Assembly: GCA_004556565.1 (NCBI GenBank)
Contig: SFGN01000011.1
Span: forward strand, 1-64,000
Direction: 5' to 3'
Length of the DNA stretch: 64,000 bases
Source of the DNA: Lachnospiraceae bacterium
GTDB taxonomy: Bacteria > Bacillota_A > Clostridia > Lachnospirales > Lachnospiraceae
The notes under the pieces are model-generated. The model saw nothing but the letters and a program-made list of their open reading frames with translations. It searched no databases and was not told the origin of the DNA. The translations under genes were made by a program, and so were the position numbers. This document shows positions 7,064-15,720 of this stretch, in pieces. Numbering within the stretch: the stretch's first letter is position 1; each line of letters starts with the position of its first letter.

Positions 7064-9187
7064 CTACAGGATGCTTTGGCAGCCTAAAGTTGCAGCCATC
7101 ACGGCCTTAATAGTATGCATCCTGTTCTCTGCCTCATCAAATACTTTTGACTGCTCCGATTCAAATACTTCGTCTGTCACTTCCATATCCGTGATTCCAA
7201 AACGTTCACTTATCTGTTTTCCGATGGTCGTCTTCAGATCATGGAACGCCGGCAGGCAATGCAGGAAAATGGCATCCTCTTTTGCATTTTTCATCACTTC
7301 CATTGTCACCTTATAAGGTGAGAGGTCGCGGATTCTCTTCTCCCACACTTCATCCGGCTCGCCCATGGATACCCATACATCTGTATAAATCACATCTGCG
7401 CCCTTTGTGGCTTCCTTTACATCCTCCGTAAGTGTAATAGATGCTCCCGACTCAGCCGCATATCCTTTGCACAATTCTACCAGCTCCGCATTCGGGAAAT
7501 ATTCTTTTGTCGTGCATGCCACAAAATGCATTCCCAGTTTTGCGCAGGCGATCATGAGAGAATTACCCATGTTGTATCTTGCATCTCCCATGTATACAAG
7601 CTTGATTCCTTCCAGCCTTCCGAACTGTTCACGGATCGTCAGCATATCTGCCAGCATCTGTGTCGGATGGTACTCGTTGGTCAGACCGTTCCACACCGGG
7701 ACTCCTGCATATTCTGCCAGTTCCTCCACGATTTCCTGCCCGAATCCGCGGTATTCAATTCCGTCAAACATTCTCCCGAGCACACGTGCCGTATCCTCAA
7801 TGCTTTCCTTTTTGCCGATCTGTGAACCAGACGGGTCAAGATAAGTCGTTCCCATTCCCATATCATGAGCCGCCACTTCAAATGCACATCTTGTCCTGGT
7901 ACTGGTCTTTTCAAAAATCAATGCAACATTTTTCCCTTTATAATAATCAACCGGAATTCCGTTTTTCTTCATCTCCTTGAGCCTGGCTGCCAGGTCAAGC
8001 AGATAAATGATTTCCTCCGATGTAAAATCCTTCAGCGTCAAAAAATTTCTTCCTTTTAAATTTATTTTCATATCCATTTCCGTATCCTCTCTCATGTCCA
8101 TTAGCATATGTGTGAATCTCGGCAGATTTTTCTGGTCCTCCTGCTGTACATATCTGCTTTTCACCAGTCTGAACAGTTCATCTACCGTATATATCTGATA
8201 TTTCGGCACCTTCAGAAGCTTCGCGCTTGCCTCCAGCATCGCAAGGTACAAAACCTTGCTGTCATACCCGGGGGAAAGCTTCAGCACAAACGCCATTTCC
8301 GCCCGCTCCCAGTCGGAAATATGCTGCATGCGTTTTTCATACCATTCATCATCATGGTTCTGCTCCAGATAATAAATCCGCCCTTCAAGGCCGTAAATCA
8401 CGCGTTTCGCATCGTAATATCCGATTTTCATGTTCCGCACGCTCCGCCTGCTGTCAAATTCAATAATGCTTCCCAGACTGACGCGGGGGCCGATCTCATA
8501 TTTACATCCATCCTCCGGCATTTTCACATACCGCACGACACCCGGCCCGTAAATCCTGATTTCAATAATATTCTTATAACCACGTTCCACCAGTGATTCC
8601 AGCGGAAGATTATTCACAAGCCCGCCGTCCACGTAATGCTTGCCGTGCAGTTTTTCATTTTTAAAACCGATCAGATAAGCGCTTGCCAAAAGAAAATCCT
8701 CCAACTGCCCCTCCGGGATGTCCCGGATGCTCAGATCCAGCTTCTTCCATTCCGAAACTGAAAATGTTATCAGGCAGAATTCCTTGCCGCAGCGGCGGAT
8801 CTGCTCTTCATCCACCAGTTCATGAATCATTTCCCTCAAAGGGGTGATATCCACGCCGCCTTCCAGCAGCTTATCCCAAACTTCTGAAATCACTTCCGTA
8901 AATTTATTCTCTCTGTCAAACAGTCGCTCCATCCATGCATCATCCACATCCATGACTTTGGAAAATGTCAGCTCGCTCCACACCTGTTCTGCCTTTTCCA
9001 CATCATCTATGCAGATCATCGCTCCGTTGAGCGCGCCAACGGAAGTCCCTGCAACGGCACATACCTTAATGCCTGCCTCTTTCAGTGCTTTCCATGCACC
9101 GATTTGGTACGCGCCTCTGGCACCGCCGCCGTCTAATACAATACCATATTCTTTTGTCAGATCCAATACCGGGTCTATATTCCTCAC
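7064..9187 (-). CDS. argF: Patatin-like phospholipase fused in frame to ornithine carbamoyltransferase
   Basis: A single 707-codon frame joins two unrelated enzymes. Residues 1-365 are a patatin-like acyl hydrolase: oxyanion motif DGGGARGAY (19-27), nucleophile GTSVG (48-52), and catalytic DGG (187-189). Residues 371-707 are a full-length ornithine carbamoyltransferase: carbamoyl-phosphate site STRTR (429-433), HPTQ (507-510), ornithine-site SMGEP (607-611), and HCLP (643-646). The second half makes citrulline from ornithine and carbamoyl phosphate in arginine metabolism. A ribosome binding site, AGAGAGGA at 8092-8085, lies seven bases before an in-frame ATG at 8077, exactly where a stand-alone carbamoyltransferase would begin, so free enzyme may also be made. 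The frame opens with a GTG at 9187 whose ribosome binding site is ambiguous. A lost stop codon between two adjacent genes is the simplest origin. Confidence 0.88.
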   Translation of the reverse strand: MRNIDPVLDLTKEYGIVLDGGGARGAYQIGAWKALKEAGIKVCAVAGTSVGALNGAMICIDDVEKAEQVWSELTFSKVMDVDDAWMERLFDRENKFTEVISEVWDKLLEGGVDITPLREMIHELVDEEQIRRCGKEFCLITFSVSEWKKLDLSIRDIPEGQLEDFLLASAYLIGFKNEKLHGKHYVDGGLVNNLPLESLVERGYKNIIEIRIYGPGVVRYVKMPEDGCKYEIGPRVSLGSIIEFDSRRSVRNMKIGYYDAKRVIYGLEGRIYYLEQNHDDEWYEKRMQHISDWERAEMAFVLKLSPGYDSKVLYLAMLEASAKLLKVPKYQIYTVDELFRLVKSRYVQQEDQKNLPRFTHMLMDMREDTEMDMKINLKGRNFLTLKDFTSEEIIYLLDLAARLKEMKKNGIPVDYYKGKNVALIFEKTSTRTRCAFEVAAHDMGMGTTYLDPSGSQIGKKESIEDTARVLGRMFDGIEYRGFGQEIVEELAEYAGVPVWNGLTNEYHPTQMLADMLTIREQFGRLEGIKLVYMGDARYNMGNSLMIACAKLGMHFVACTTKEYFPNAELVELCKGYAAESGASITLTEDVKEATKGADVIYTDVWVSMGEPDEVWEKRIRDLSPYKVTMEVMKNAKEDAIFLHCLPAFHDLKTTIGKQISERFGITDMEVTDEVFESEQSKVFDEAENRMHTIKAVMAATLGCQSIL

Positions 9188-9248
9188 CTCTTTACATCAA
9201 CCTGTCCTTTTGTTTTCTCTTCCTGCGATTTTCTATCCTGACTGTTTT

Positions 9249-10025
9249 CTATTCCTGCTGCCTTCTCTGCCTGCTTACTTCAAACATCAGCACCGACGCG
9301 GCAACGGCCGCATTCAATGACTCTGCACTGCCTGCCATCGGAATCCGTATCCACACATCCGCGCAGTCTGCCACTTCCCGGCGAAGCCCGTTTCCTTCAT
9401 TTCCTATAAGAAATGCAGTCTTCCCGAGGTAGCTTTCTCTGTCATAAGCATTTTTACCTTCAAGATGCGACGCAAACACTTTCACACCCGTCTTCTTCAA
9501 TTCTGCAATCGCATCCGGCAGATTTTCAACATATATAAATGGCATCCGGAATACAGCACCCATTGTCGAACGGATTGTTTTCGGATTGTAAATATCCACA
9601 CAATCGCTGCTCAAAATCAGACCTGTGACCCCGGCCGCCTCTGCCGTCCGAAATATTGTTCCGAGGTTTCCCGGATCCTGCAGATTATCCAGCACGAGGA
9701 TATGAGCCTGCCCGTCCCCGTATATTTCTTTCTCCGACCAGCGTCTCCGGCGTACCACTGCCAGGACTCCCTGGGGCGTCTTCGTATCGGAGATATACGA
9801 AAACACCTGAGGAGAAACCATCTCAATGCAGCGCTCCGGTAATTCACATTTGCATTTATTATAAAATTCCTCTGTCATATAAAGCTTTTCCAGACGGTCT
9901 TTCGGGATTTCCCGCACCATGCGGATTCCTTCCACAGTAAATACCCCCGCCTGATTTCTGGCCCTGCTCTTTTTCTGCAGCTGCACAAGCTCTTTCACTT
10001 TTTGATTGGCAGTACTCGTTATCAT
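9249..10025 (-). CDS. TrmH/SpoU-family RNA 2'-O-methyltransferase (probably 23S rRNA)
   Basis: This 258-residue protein has an N-terminal substrate-binding domain (from VKELVQLQKKSRARNQAGVFTVEG) and a SpoU methylase knot with LDNLQDPGNLGTIFRTAEA (about residues 112-130), LIGNEGNGL, and IPMAGSAESLNAAVAASVL. It should transfer methyl from S-adenosylmethionine to a ribose in rRNA or tRNA; the exact nucleotide cannot be read from sequence. The ATG overlaps the stop of ktrA by four bases, so it is translated as the last gene of the potassium uptake unit. It resembles the RlmB/TsnR-like group found near housekeeping genes. Confidence 0.92.
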   Translation of the reverse strand: MITSTANQKVKELVQLQKKSRARNQAGVFTVEGIRMVREIPKDRLEKLYMTEEFYNKCKCELPERCIEMVSPQVFSYISDTKTPQGVLAVVRRRRWSEKEIYGDGQAHILVLDNLQDPGNLGTIFRTAEAAGVTGLILSSDCVDIYNPKTIRSTMGAVFRMPFIYVENLPDAIAELKKTGVKVFASHLEGKNAYDRESYLGKTAFLIGNEGNGLRREVADCADVWIRIPMAGSAESLNAAVAASVLMFEVSRQRRQQE

Positions 10026-10687
10026 ACCCCGATCTCCTCAAACCTCTGCAGAACTGCATTTGCACCTATAATAATCAGCACACATTCTGCCGGAAGCGGC
10101 GCATTCGGATCAAATGTCACATCCACATTCCCGTTGCTCATGATTCCCACTACATTAATGCCATATTTTTCACGAATCTTCAGTTCAGACAGACATTTGC
10201 CCTCCCAGTGCCCGGGCAGGGGCTTTTCTGTCAGGCTGTACTCCGGTGAAAGCTCGATCCAGTCCGTAAATTCCGAAGACAAAAGCTTCTTCGCAACACG
10301 ATTTCCCATATCTCTTTCAGGAAAAATGACGGCATCCGCCCCTACCTTTTCAAGGATCTTTCCATGCAGCTCATCACGGGCCTTTGCCAGTACATACGGA
10401 ATCCCGAGCTCCTTAGAAATGATAGTCGCCATGATTCCGGCTTCAAAATTATCGGAAATCGCAACCACCGCTCCGTCCAGGTTTCTTGCACCGAGAGCCT
10501 TCATTGCATCCGGGTCCGAGACATCCGCACGCATTGCATAGGAAACAGAATCTGCAATCTCCTGAACCTTCTCAAAGGACTGATCCACAACAATAACATT
10601 GCATCCGAAGCTTTCCAGGGTCAGCGCCACGCTTCTCCCAAAACTTCCCAGTCCAAATACCGCAAACTGTTTTTTCTTCATCGCCAT
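10022..10687 (-). CDS. ktrA: KtrA/TrkA-type potassium uptake regulatory protein
   Basis: This is the cytoplasmic gating ring subunit of a potassium transporter. The 221 residues form an RCK_N Rossmann domain (VFGLGSFGRSVALTLESFG near the start, ADVSDPDAMKALG, and the nucleotide-binding acidic end of strand 2, VVDQS) and a TrkA_C domain from about residue 140. It lies 18 bases after the membrane subunit gene and overlaps the rRNA methylase gene downstream, so all three are probably one transcript. A second start two codons in is possible. Confidence 0.93.
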   Translation of the reverse strand: MAMKKKQFAVFGLGSFGRSVALTLESFGCNVIVVDQSFEKVQEIADSVSYAMRADVSDPDAMKALGARNLDGAVVAISDNFEAGIMATIISKELGIPYVLAKARDELHGKILEKVGADAVIFPERDMGNRVAKKLLSSEFTDWIELSPEYSLTEKPLPGHWEGKCLSELKIREKYGINVVGIMSNGNVDVTFDPNAPLPAECVLIIIGANAVLQRFEEIGV

Positions 10688-10705
10688 CTCATGTTTCTCC
10701 TTTTT

Positions 10706-12094
10706 CTATCCGATCATAATCCTCTTTTCCGGCAAATCTCTCAGCCTGGTGGACTTGTTCGCCCTACCGGCGAACACAAGTGCCATCGTAAGAGGTCCGA
10801 TTCTTCCTACATACATTAAAACCATCAACACTGCCTGACTTGCCCTGCACAGTGACGGAGTAAGATCAGCTGTCAGCCCGACGGTTGCCATTGCAGATGT
10901 CACTTCATACATGATATCAAGGAAATCCACTCCCGGTTCCAGAACCGTGATAGCCGTAACACCGCAAAGCCAGAACATAAACGTCACTACAACGATTGTA
11001 AGTCCGGACCGGATGACAGCCGGATCTATTTTCCTCCCGAAGCATTCCGTATCCTTATGTCCCCTGACTGCAGCGATGCAGGTCAAAAGAATCAGGGCGA
11101 TCGTTGTCGTTTTCACACCGCCGGCCGTACCGCCCGGAGAGCCGCCGATAAACATCAGAATACATCCCAGCAGTTTCGAGCCTGCCGTCAGCTCCGACTG
11201 CGGAACGCCTGCAAATCCGGCCGTTCTTGTCGTCACCGACTGAAATCCGGCGGCAAGGATTTTTTGCCCCATACTCATATTCCCAAACGTTTCCGGGTTA
11301 TGATATTCCAGCAAAAAGAATCCTGCAAATCCAACCAGAAGAAGAAATCCTGTCATGGTCAGGACAATTTTAGTCTGAAGACTCAGGCGGGAAAAGATTC
11401 TGCGGCGCGGCACATCTTTCCCCAGAACTTCCTTCGTGTTCCGGGAAATATCATACCAGACCGTAAACCCAAGGCCGCCGCACACAATCAAAAGCATGGT
11501 CGTAATCCCCATCAGCGGCAACCCGGATACGCCTATAAAGCTTTCATTTCCCAGAATATCAATCCCCGCATTACAAAATGCTGAGACCGAATGGAAAATA
11601 CTGTATCCTATGCCTTTGAGTGCTCCATACTTCGGGACAAAATATAATGAGTAAAGCAGTGCGCCTATTCCTTCTGCAAAAAAAGTCCCTTTCAAAATAC
11701 GAATAATAAACTGCACCATCCCTGACAGCGTATCAAGTCCGTACGCCTCCTGAATCATAATGCGTTCTTTTAATGTAATCCTTCTCCTCACGAGCATAAA
11801 AAATGCAATGGTACATGCGATTACCCCAAGTCCCCCGACCTGGATCAGCAAAAGGAGAATTATTTTCCCCGCTGCCGTAAACTGTGCCGCCGGTATAATC
11901 GTAACCAGGCCGGTCACACAGACCGCAGTCGCGGCAGTAAACAATGCATCCTGAAATTCAATCGGGCTCTGGTTGCAAAATGGCATCCAGAGTAAAAACG
12001 CACCCAAAAGAATAATCCCCAGAAATCCCAGAGCGATGATCTGCATTGTATTAAATCTGAATTTACGGGATTTATTATCGGATTTATCTTTCAT
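10706..12094 (-). CDS. ktrB: KtrB/TrkH-type potassium uptake membrane subunit
   Basis: This 462-residue protein has about eight to ten hydrophobic segments in the four-fold M1-P-M2 repeat of the Trk/Ktr/HKT family. Filter-loop glycines are seen at AVCVTGLVT, SAFCNAGID, TTRTAGF, and TVGLTADL, and the gating loop at MFIGGSPGGTAGGVKTT. With KtrA it imports potassium, usually sodium-coupled. It is flanked by a two-component system upstream (12165-13917) and ktrA downstream in the same direction, which suggests control of potassium uptake by that sensor. Confidence 0.93.
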   Translation of the reverse strand: MKDKSDNKSRKFRFNTMQIIALGFLGIILLGAFLLWMPFCNQSPIEFQDALFTAATAVCVTGLVTIIPAAQFTAAGKIILLLLIQVGGLGVIACTIAFFMLVRRRITLKERIMIQEAYGLDTLSGMVQFIIRILKGTFFAEGIGALLYSLYFVPKYGALKGIGYSIFHSVSAFCNAGIDILGNESFIGVSGLPLMGITTMLLIVCGGLGFTVWYDISRNTKEVLGKDVPRRRIFSRLSLQTKIVLTMTGFLLLVGFAGFFLLEYHNPETFGNMSMGQKILAAGFQSVTTRTAGFAGVPQSELTAGSKLLGCILMFIGGSPGGTAGGVKTTTIALILLTCIAAVRGHKDTECFGRKIDPAVIRSGLTIVVVTFMFWLCGVTAITVLEPGVDFLDIMYEVTSAMATVGLTADLTPSLCRASQAVLMVLMYVGRIGPLTMALVFAGRANKSTRLRDLPEKRIMIG

Positions 12095-12164
12095 TCCTTA
12101 TTCTATTCCACCCTTCGTAGCATTTCTCTCTTTTCTCAATACCAGGCAGTTCCCCGGCTTTTCA

Positions 12165-12857
12165 TTAAACTTTAAACCGGTAGCCTACTCCCCATATTGT
12201 CTCGATATACTGAGGATGCGAAGTGTCGTATTCAATTTTCTCCCTTATTTTCTTGATGTGCACCGTTACCGTCGCAATATCCCCGACGGACTCCATGTCC
12301 CAGATTTCACGGAAGAGTTCTTCCTTCGTGTACACATGATTCGGATGGCCTGCCAGAAAAGCAAGCAAATCAAATTCTTTCGTAGTAAAGTTACGTTCTT
12401 CTCCGTTCACCCACACACGACGCGCAGTCGTATCTATCTTCAGTCCGCGGATTTCGATCACTTCATTCTCTTCCACGGTGCTTCCGATCAGACGTTCATA
12501 TCTGGCAAGATGCGCTTTTACTCTCGCCACCAGCTCGCTCGGGCTGAAAGGCTTTGTCATGTAATCGTCCGCTCCGAGCCCCAGCCCCCTTATCTTATCA
12601 ATATCATCTTTTTTCGCGGATACCATGATAATCGGAGTATTTTTCTGGTCTCTCACCTGGCGGCAGATTTCAAATCCGTCCACGCCGGGAAGCATCAGAT
12701 CCAGGATGATCAGGTCAAACTCGCCCTCCATCGCCATACTAAGACCTTTATTTCCGTCATTTGCGACCTCCACATCGAAATTACTCAGCTCCAGATAATC
12801 TTTTTCAAGATCCGCAATACTTACCTCGTCTTCAATAATCAAAATCCTTTTACTCAT
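12165..12857 (-). CDS. OmpR/PhoB-family response regulator
   Basis: This 230-residue two-domain regulator has a receiver domain with acidic pair E9-D10, phosphoacceptor D53 (LDLMLP), switch S80, and K102 (MTKPF), followed by a winged-helix DNA-binding domain from about residue 135 ending WGVGYRFKV. It overlaps the end of its sensor kinase gene by eight bases; the kinase gene comes first, the reverse of the common order. The ktrB start lies 70 bases downstream on the same strand, so potassium transport is a plausible target. Confidence 0.94.
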   Translation of the reverse strand: MSKRILIIEDEVSIADLEKDYLELSNFDVEVANDGNKGLSMAMEGEFDLIILDLMLPGVDGFEICRQVRDQKNTPIIMVSAKKDDIDKIRGLGLGADDYMTKPFSPSELVARVKAHLARYERLIGSTVEENEVIEIRGLKIDTTARRVWVNGEERNFTTKEFDLLAFLAGHPNHVYTKEELFREIWDMESVGDIATVTVHIKKIREKIEYDTSHPQYIETIWGVGYRFKV

Positions 12858-13917
12858 CTACCGGTACCTCCTGATATTTTCTTATAACAAAATACATTGT
12901 TGTTCCCTTTCCTTCTTCGCTGACCGCCCAGATCTTCCCGCCGTGCTCTTCCACAATCTTCTTCACAATAGCAAGGCCGATACCGCTTCCTCTCTTTGAT
13001 GAACTGCGCGAAGTATCCGCCCTGTAAAACCGGTCGAATATATAAGGCAGGTCTTTTGGCGAAATACCTTTTCCATTGTCTCCCAGCTCGACCTGGACAA
13101 AATCGCCTACATCCCTGACATCCATGGAGATCCGTACCATTGTTTTGTCCGAGTATTTCAGCGAATTAGATACAATATTACTGATAACCCTGCGGAGCTG
13201 TTCCGGGTCTACAATAACCCTGGCATCCTCCTCCATCAGATTTCGATATTCAAATACAGCATTCTTGGAATCCATCTCCATATATAAGTCTTCCGCACAG
13301 TCCTGGAAATACTGCTTTGCGGAAATCACCGTAAAGTTATACGGAATACGGTTCGTATCAATTTTGGAATACAATGTAAGTTCATTAATCAGCAGGTCCA
13401 TTTCATTCGCCTTATTGTAAATGGTGCGAATATACCGGTCCATCTTTTCAGGCGTATCTGCGACTCCATCCATAATTCCTTCCACATATCCCTTAATCGC
13501 TGTGATTGGAGTCTTTAAGTCATGAGAGATATTACTGATCAATTCCTTATTTTCCCGGTCAAATGCCACCTTCTCCTCCGCATTCGCCTTAAGCCTTAGC
13601 CGCATCTCCTCAAAATCCCGGCAAAGCTGCCCGATTTCATCATCCATCTCCGCCTTAACCTCAAAATCCAGATTTCCCTCTTTAATATTCCGTGCGGCTT
13701 CCTGCAGTTTCGCAAGCGGGACCGATACTGTCCGGTAAATCCACAATACAAGCAAAGCCGCAGTGACAGAAACCACAAGCAGGTATAACTGCTGGACCTC
13801 ACCCGCCTTGCGCGGTGCAAACATCATTATCAAAACGGTCGTAAACACCGTGGGCAGAACCATCACCGACATAAACGCAATTACCAGCTTTGTCTTCAGC
13901 TTCATATTCTTCATCAT
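12850..13917 (-). CDS. Sensor histidine kinase with HAMP domain
   Basis: This 355-residue kinase has two transmembrane helices (about 10-32 and 43-62) with only about ten residues between them, so it has no extracellular sensor domain and may sense within the membrane. HAMP follows at about 62-115, then HisKA with phosphoacceptor H132 in ISHDLKTPITAIKGYVEG, and a HATPase_c domain with N box (VISNIVSNSLKYS), G1 (DNGKGI), and G2 (GSGIGLAIVKKIVEEHGG). The gene is first in the operon before its response regulator and the potassium uptake genes. The signal is unknown. Confidence 0.93.
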   Translation of the reverse strand: MMKNMKLKTKLVIAFMSVMVLPTVFTTVLIMMFAPRKAGEVQQLYLLVVSVTAALLVLWIYRTVSVPLAKLQEAARNIKEGNLDFEVKAEMDDEIGQLCRDFEEMRLRLKANAEEKVAFDRENKELISNISHDLKTPITAIKGYVEGIMDGVADTPEKMDRYIRTIYNKANEMDLLINELTLYSKIDTNRIPYNFTVISAKQYFQDCAEDLYMEMDSKNAVFEYRNLMEEDARVIVDPEQLRRVISNIVSNSLKYSDKTMVRISMDVRDVGDFVQVELGDNGKGISPKDLPYIFDRFYRADTSRSSSKRGSGIGLAIVKKIVEEHGGKIWAVSEEGKGTTMYFVIRKYQEVPVDE

Positions 13918-13975
13918 ATCCGGTTCCTTCCTTAAACTCTGTCCGTTCCTTATTTAACCATTCTACAGTACCACA

Positions 13976-14008
13976 AAAAGGGCAGAATCCGCAAGATATC
14001 TACCCTTT
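13976..14008 (-). terminator. Probable metK terminator
   Basis: An imperfect stem with AAGGG/CCCTT ends, followed on the minus strand by TTTTTG, lies 100 bases past the metK stop and just before the sensor kinase gene. A second small hairpin (GCACC-TTC-GGTGC, 14035-14047) lies between them. Confidence 0.45.
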
Positions 14009-14106
14009 GTTTATTCATTTTTTATGCGAGAAAGCACCGAAGGTGCGTTTTGCGAATGGCGCGGGCTGAACTGTTATCATTATCATCTCAGTTCAGTGAT
14101 AAGTGT

Positions 14107-15294
14107 TTACAGATATTTTTTCAGTTGCTCTGCTTTATCAATCTTCTCCCACGGAAGGGCAAGATCATTTCTCCCGAAATGTCCGTAAGCCGCTGTTTGT
14201 TTATAAATCGGGCGTCGAAGATCAAGCATCTTGATAATTCCTGCCGGACGGAGATCAAAATTCTCTCTCACAATCTCAACCAGCTTCTCATCGGAGAGCC
14301 TGCCTGTGCCGAAGGTATCTACCATGACAGAAGTCGGGTGTGCAACACCGATTGCATAAGAAAGCTGAATCTCGCATTTCTTAGCAAGTCCGGCTGCAAC
14401 AATATTTTTTGCCGCATAACGGGCCGCATATGCCGCGGACCGGTCTACCTTCGTGCAGTCCTTGCCTGAGAACGCACCGCCGCCGTGACGTGCCATGCCG
14501 CCGTAGGTGTCTACAATGATCTTCCTTCCTGTCAGTCCGCTGTCTCCGTGCGGTCCGCCGATAACAAAACGTCCTGTCGGATTAATGAAAAACTTCGTAT
14601 TTTCATCGATCATATCCTGCGGAAGAACCGCATCAAACACATATTTCTCAATATCCGTGTGAATCTGCTCCTGTGTCACATCCGGATCATGCTGTGTGGA
14701 TAAAACAACAGCATCCAGCCGCTTAGGAACACCGTTTTCATCATACTCCACCGTCACCTGGGACTTTCCGTCCGGGCGCAGATACGGAAGCGTTCCGTTC
14801 TTTCTTACTTCCGTAAGCTTCTGTGCCAGCTTATGTGCCATAGAAATCGGATATGGCATAAATTCTTCTGTCTCATCGGTCGCATATCCGAACATCATCC
14901 CCTGGTCTCCGGCACCGATTGCTTCAATTTCATCCTCTGACATTTTGTGCTCCTTCGCTTCCAAAGCTTTGTCCACGCCAAGTGCGATATCTGCAGACTG
15001 TTCGTCAATAGCTGTGATCACGCCGCATGTATCGGCATCAAATCCAAATTTTCCTCTTGTATATCCAATTTCTCTGACCGTGTCTCTTACGATTTTCTGA
15101 ATATCCGCATATGCCTTTGTCGTAATCTCTCCCATTACCATGACAAGTCCTGTCGTTGTGCATGTCTCACATGCCACACGGCTCATCGGGTCCTGCTCAA
15201 GCAGCGCATCCAGAATCGCATCAGAAATCTGGTCACACATTTTATCCGGATGTCCTTCGGTTACTGATTCAGATGTAAATAAACGTCTCTCCAT
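14107..15294 (-). CDS. metK: S-adenosylmethionine synthetase
   Basis: This enzyme makes S-adenosylmethionine from methionine and ATP. The 395 residues from MERRLFTSESVTEGHPDK are the normal family length. The ATP-binding GHPDK, GAGDQGMMFGYA, and GGGAFSGKD motifs are all present. The frame stays open upstream to 15639, but that part covers a riboswitch, terminator, and repeat and is not protein. I chose the ATG at 15294 because AAAGGAG lies eight bases upstream; an ATG two codons earlier is too close. Expression is controlled by the SAM-I riboswitch at 15518-15615, which closes the gene when product accumulates. Confidence 0.97.
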   Translation of the reverse strand: MERRLFTSESVTEGHPDKMCDQISDAILDALLEQDPMSRVACETCTTTGLVMVMGEITTKAYADIQKIVRDTVREIGYTRGKFGFDADTCGVITAIDEQSADIALGVDKALEAKEHKMSEDEIEAIGAGDQGMMFGYATDETEEFMPYPISMAHKLAQKLTEVRKNGTLPYLRPDGKSQVTVEYDENGVPKRLDAVVLSTQHDPDVTQEQIHTDIEKYVFDAVLPQDMIDENTKFFINPTGRFVIGGPHGDSGLTGRKIIVDTYGGMARHGGGAFSGKDCTKVDRSAAYAARYAAKNIVAAGLAKKCEIQLSYAIGVAHPTSVMVDTFGTGRLSDEKLVEIVRENFDLRPAGIIKMLDLRRPIYKQTAAYGHFGRNDLALPWEKIDKAEQLKKYL

Positions 15295-15362
15295 GTTCAT
15301 CTTCTCCTTTTCCTGTGTTTTGTGTCGTGTTTTGTAACTTTTTGATACTAAGGTATAAATGT

Positions 15363-15467
15363 GCTTCGCATGCCGATGCGCGGCTGTTTTAGCAGTCTTC
15401 CTCTGTGCATCATGCACATCCTCGCGGAGCGTTTTTATGATATAAGAAACGAAGTTTCCTATATCAT
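15363..15467. repeat. REP-like cluster of hairpins inserted in the metK leader
   Basis: Between the riboswitch terminator and the metK start lie consecutive palindromes: 14-base arms ATGATATAAGAAAC/GTTTCCTATATCAT around GAA (15437-15467), TGTGCATCATGCACA (15404-15418), a CTG-TTTTAG-CAG stem (15384-15395), and CGCATGCCGATGCG (15367-15380). The array has the look of a non-autonomous dispersed repeat rather than leader structure. A related GC-rich hairpin is seen after metK near 14035. Copy number elsewhere is not visible here. Confidence 0.5.
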
Positions 15468-15496
15468 AAAAAACAGCCCACAAGAAGTGGACTGTT
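15468..15496 (-). terminator. SAM-I riboswitch expression-platform terminator
   Basis: On the minus strand AACAGTCCAC-TTCTT-GTGGGCTGTT is followed by TTTT, 20-odd bases after the aptamer. This is the intrinsic terminator that forms when S-adenosylmethionine is bound. Confidence 0.85.
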
Positions 15497-15517
15497 GTTT
15501 TTATCTTAGTAACAATC

Positions 15518-15615
15518 CTCTTATTGTTCGATTGCTCGCTCAGGCTGGCACCTTCCGTCACTGGGGTTGCCGCAGCTTCACAGATCCTTTGTATCTCCAC
15601 TGCTCTGAATAAGAG
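15518..15615 (-). ncRNA. SAM-I (S-box) riboswitch aptamer
   Basis: The 98-base element opens with CTCTTATTCAGAGCAGTGGA and closes with AATAAGAG, forming the P1 helix. Conserved internal blocks are TGTGAAGCTGCGGCAACC (kink-turn and core), AAGGTGCCAGCCTGAGCGAG, and the final GAACAATAAGAG. It is followed by the terminator at 15468-15496 and then metK, so it is an OFF switch answering to S-adenosylmethionine. Confidence 0.95.
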
Positions 15616-15645
15616 AAAGTTTCTTTCTTCGGTTGTCAATACGAT

Positions 15646-15674
15646 ACTTTACACTGTTGAATAGTGAATGTCAA
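15646..15674 (-). promoter_or_regulatory. Sigma-A promoter for the metK riboswitch transcript
   Basis: TTGACA (15674-15669) and TAAAGT (15651-15646) are separated by 17 bases, about 30 bases upstream of the riboswitch aptamer. Confidence 0.75.
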
Positions 15675-15720
15675 TATCATATTCCTATTTTAGATTTTTT
15701 TAAGAAATCATTCGGGCATT

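Noticed and set aside
15295..15639. N-terminal extension of metK by 115 codons
   Set aside because: The open frame covers the SAM-I riboswitch, its terminator, and a hairpin cluster. The family starts at MERRLFTSESVTEG with a good ribosome binding site.
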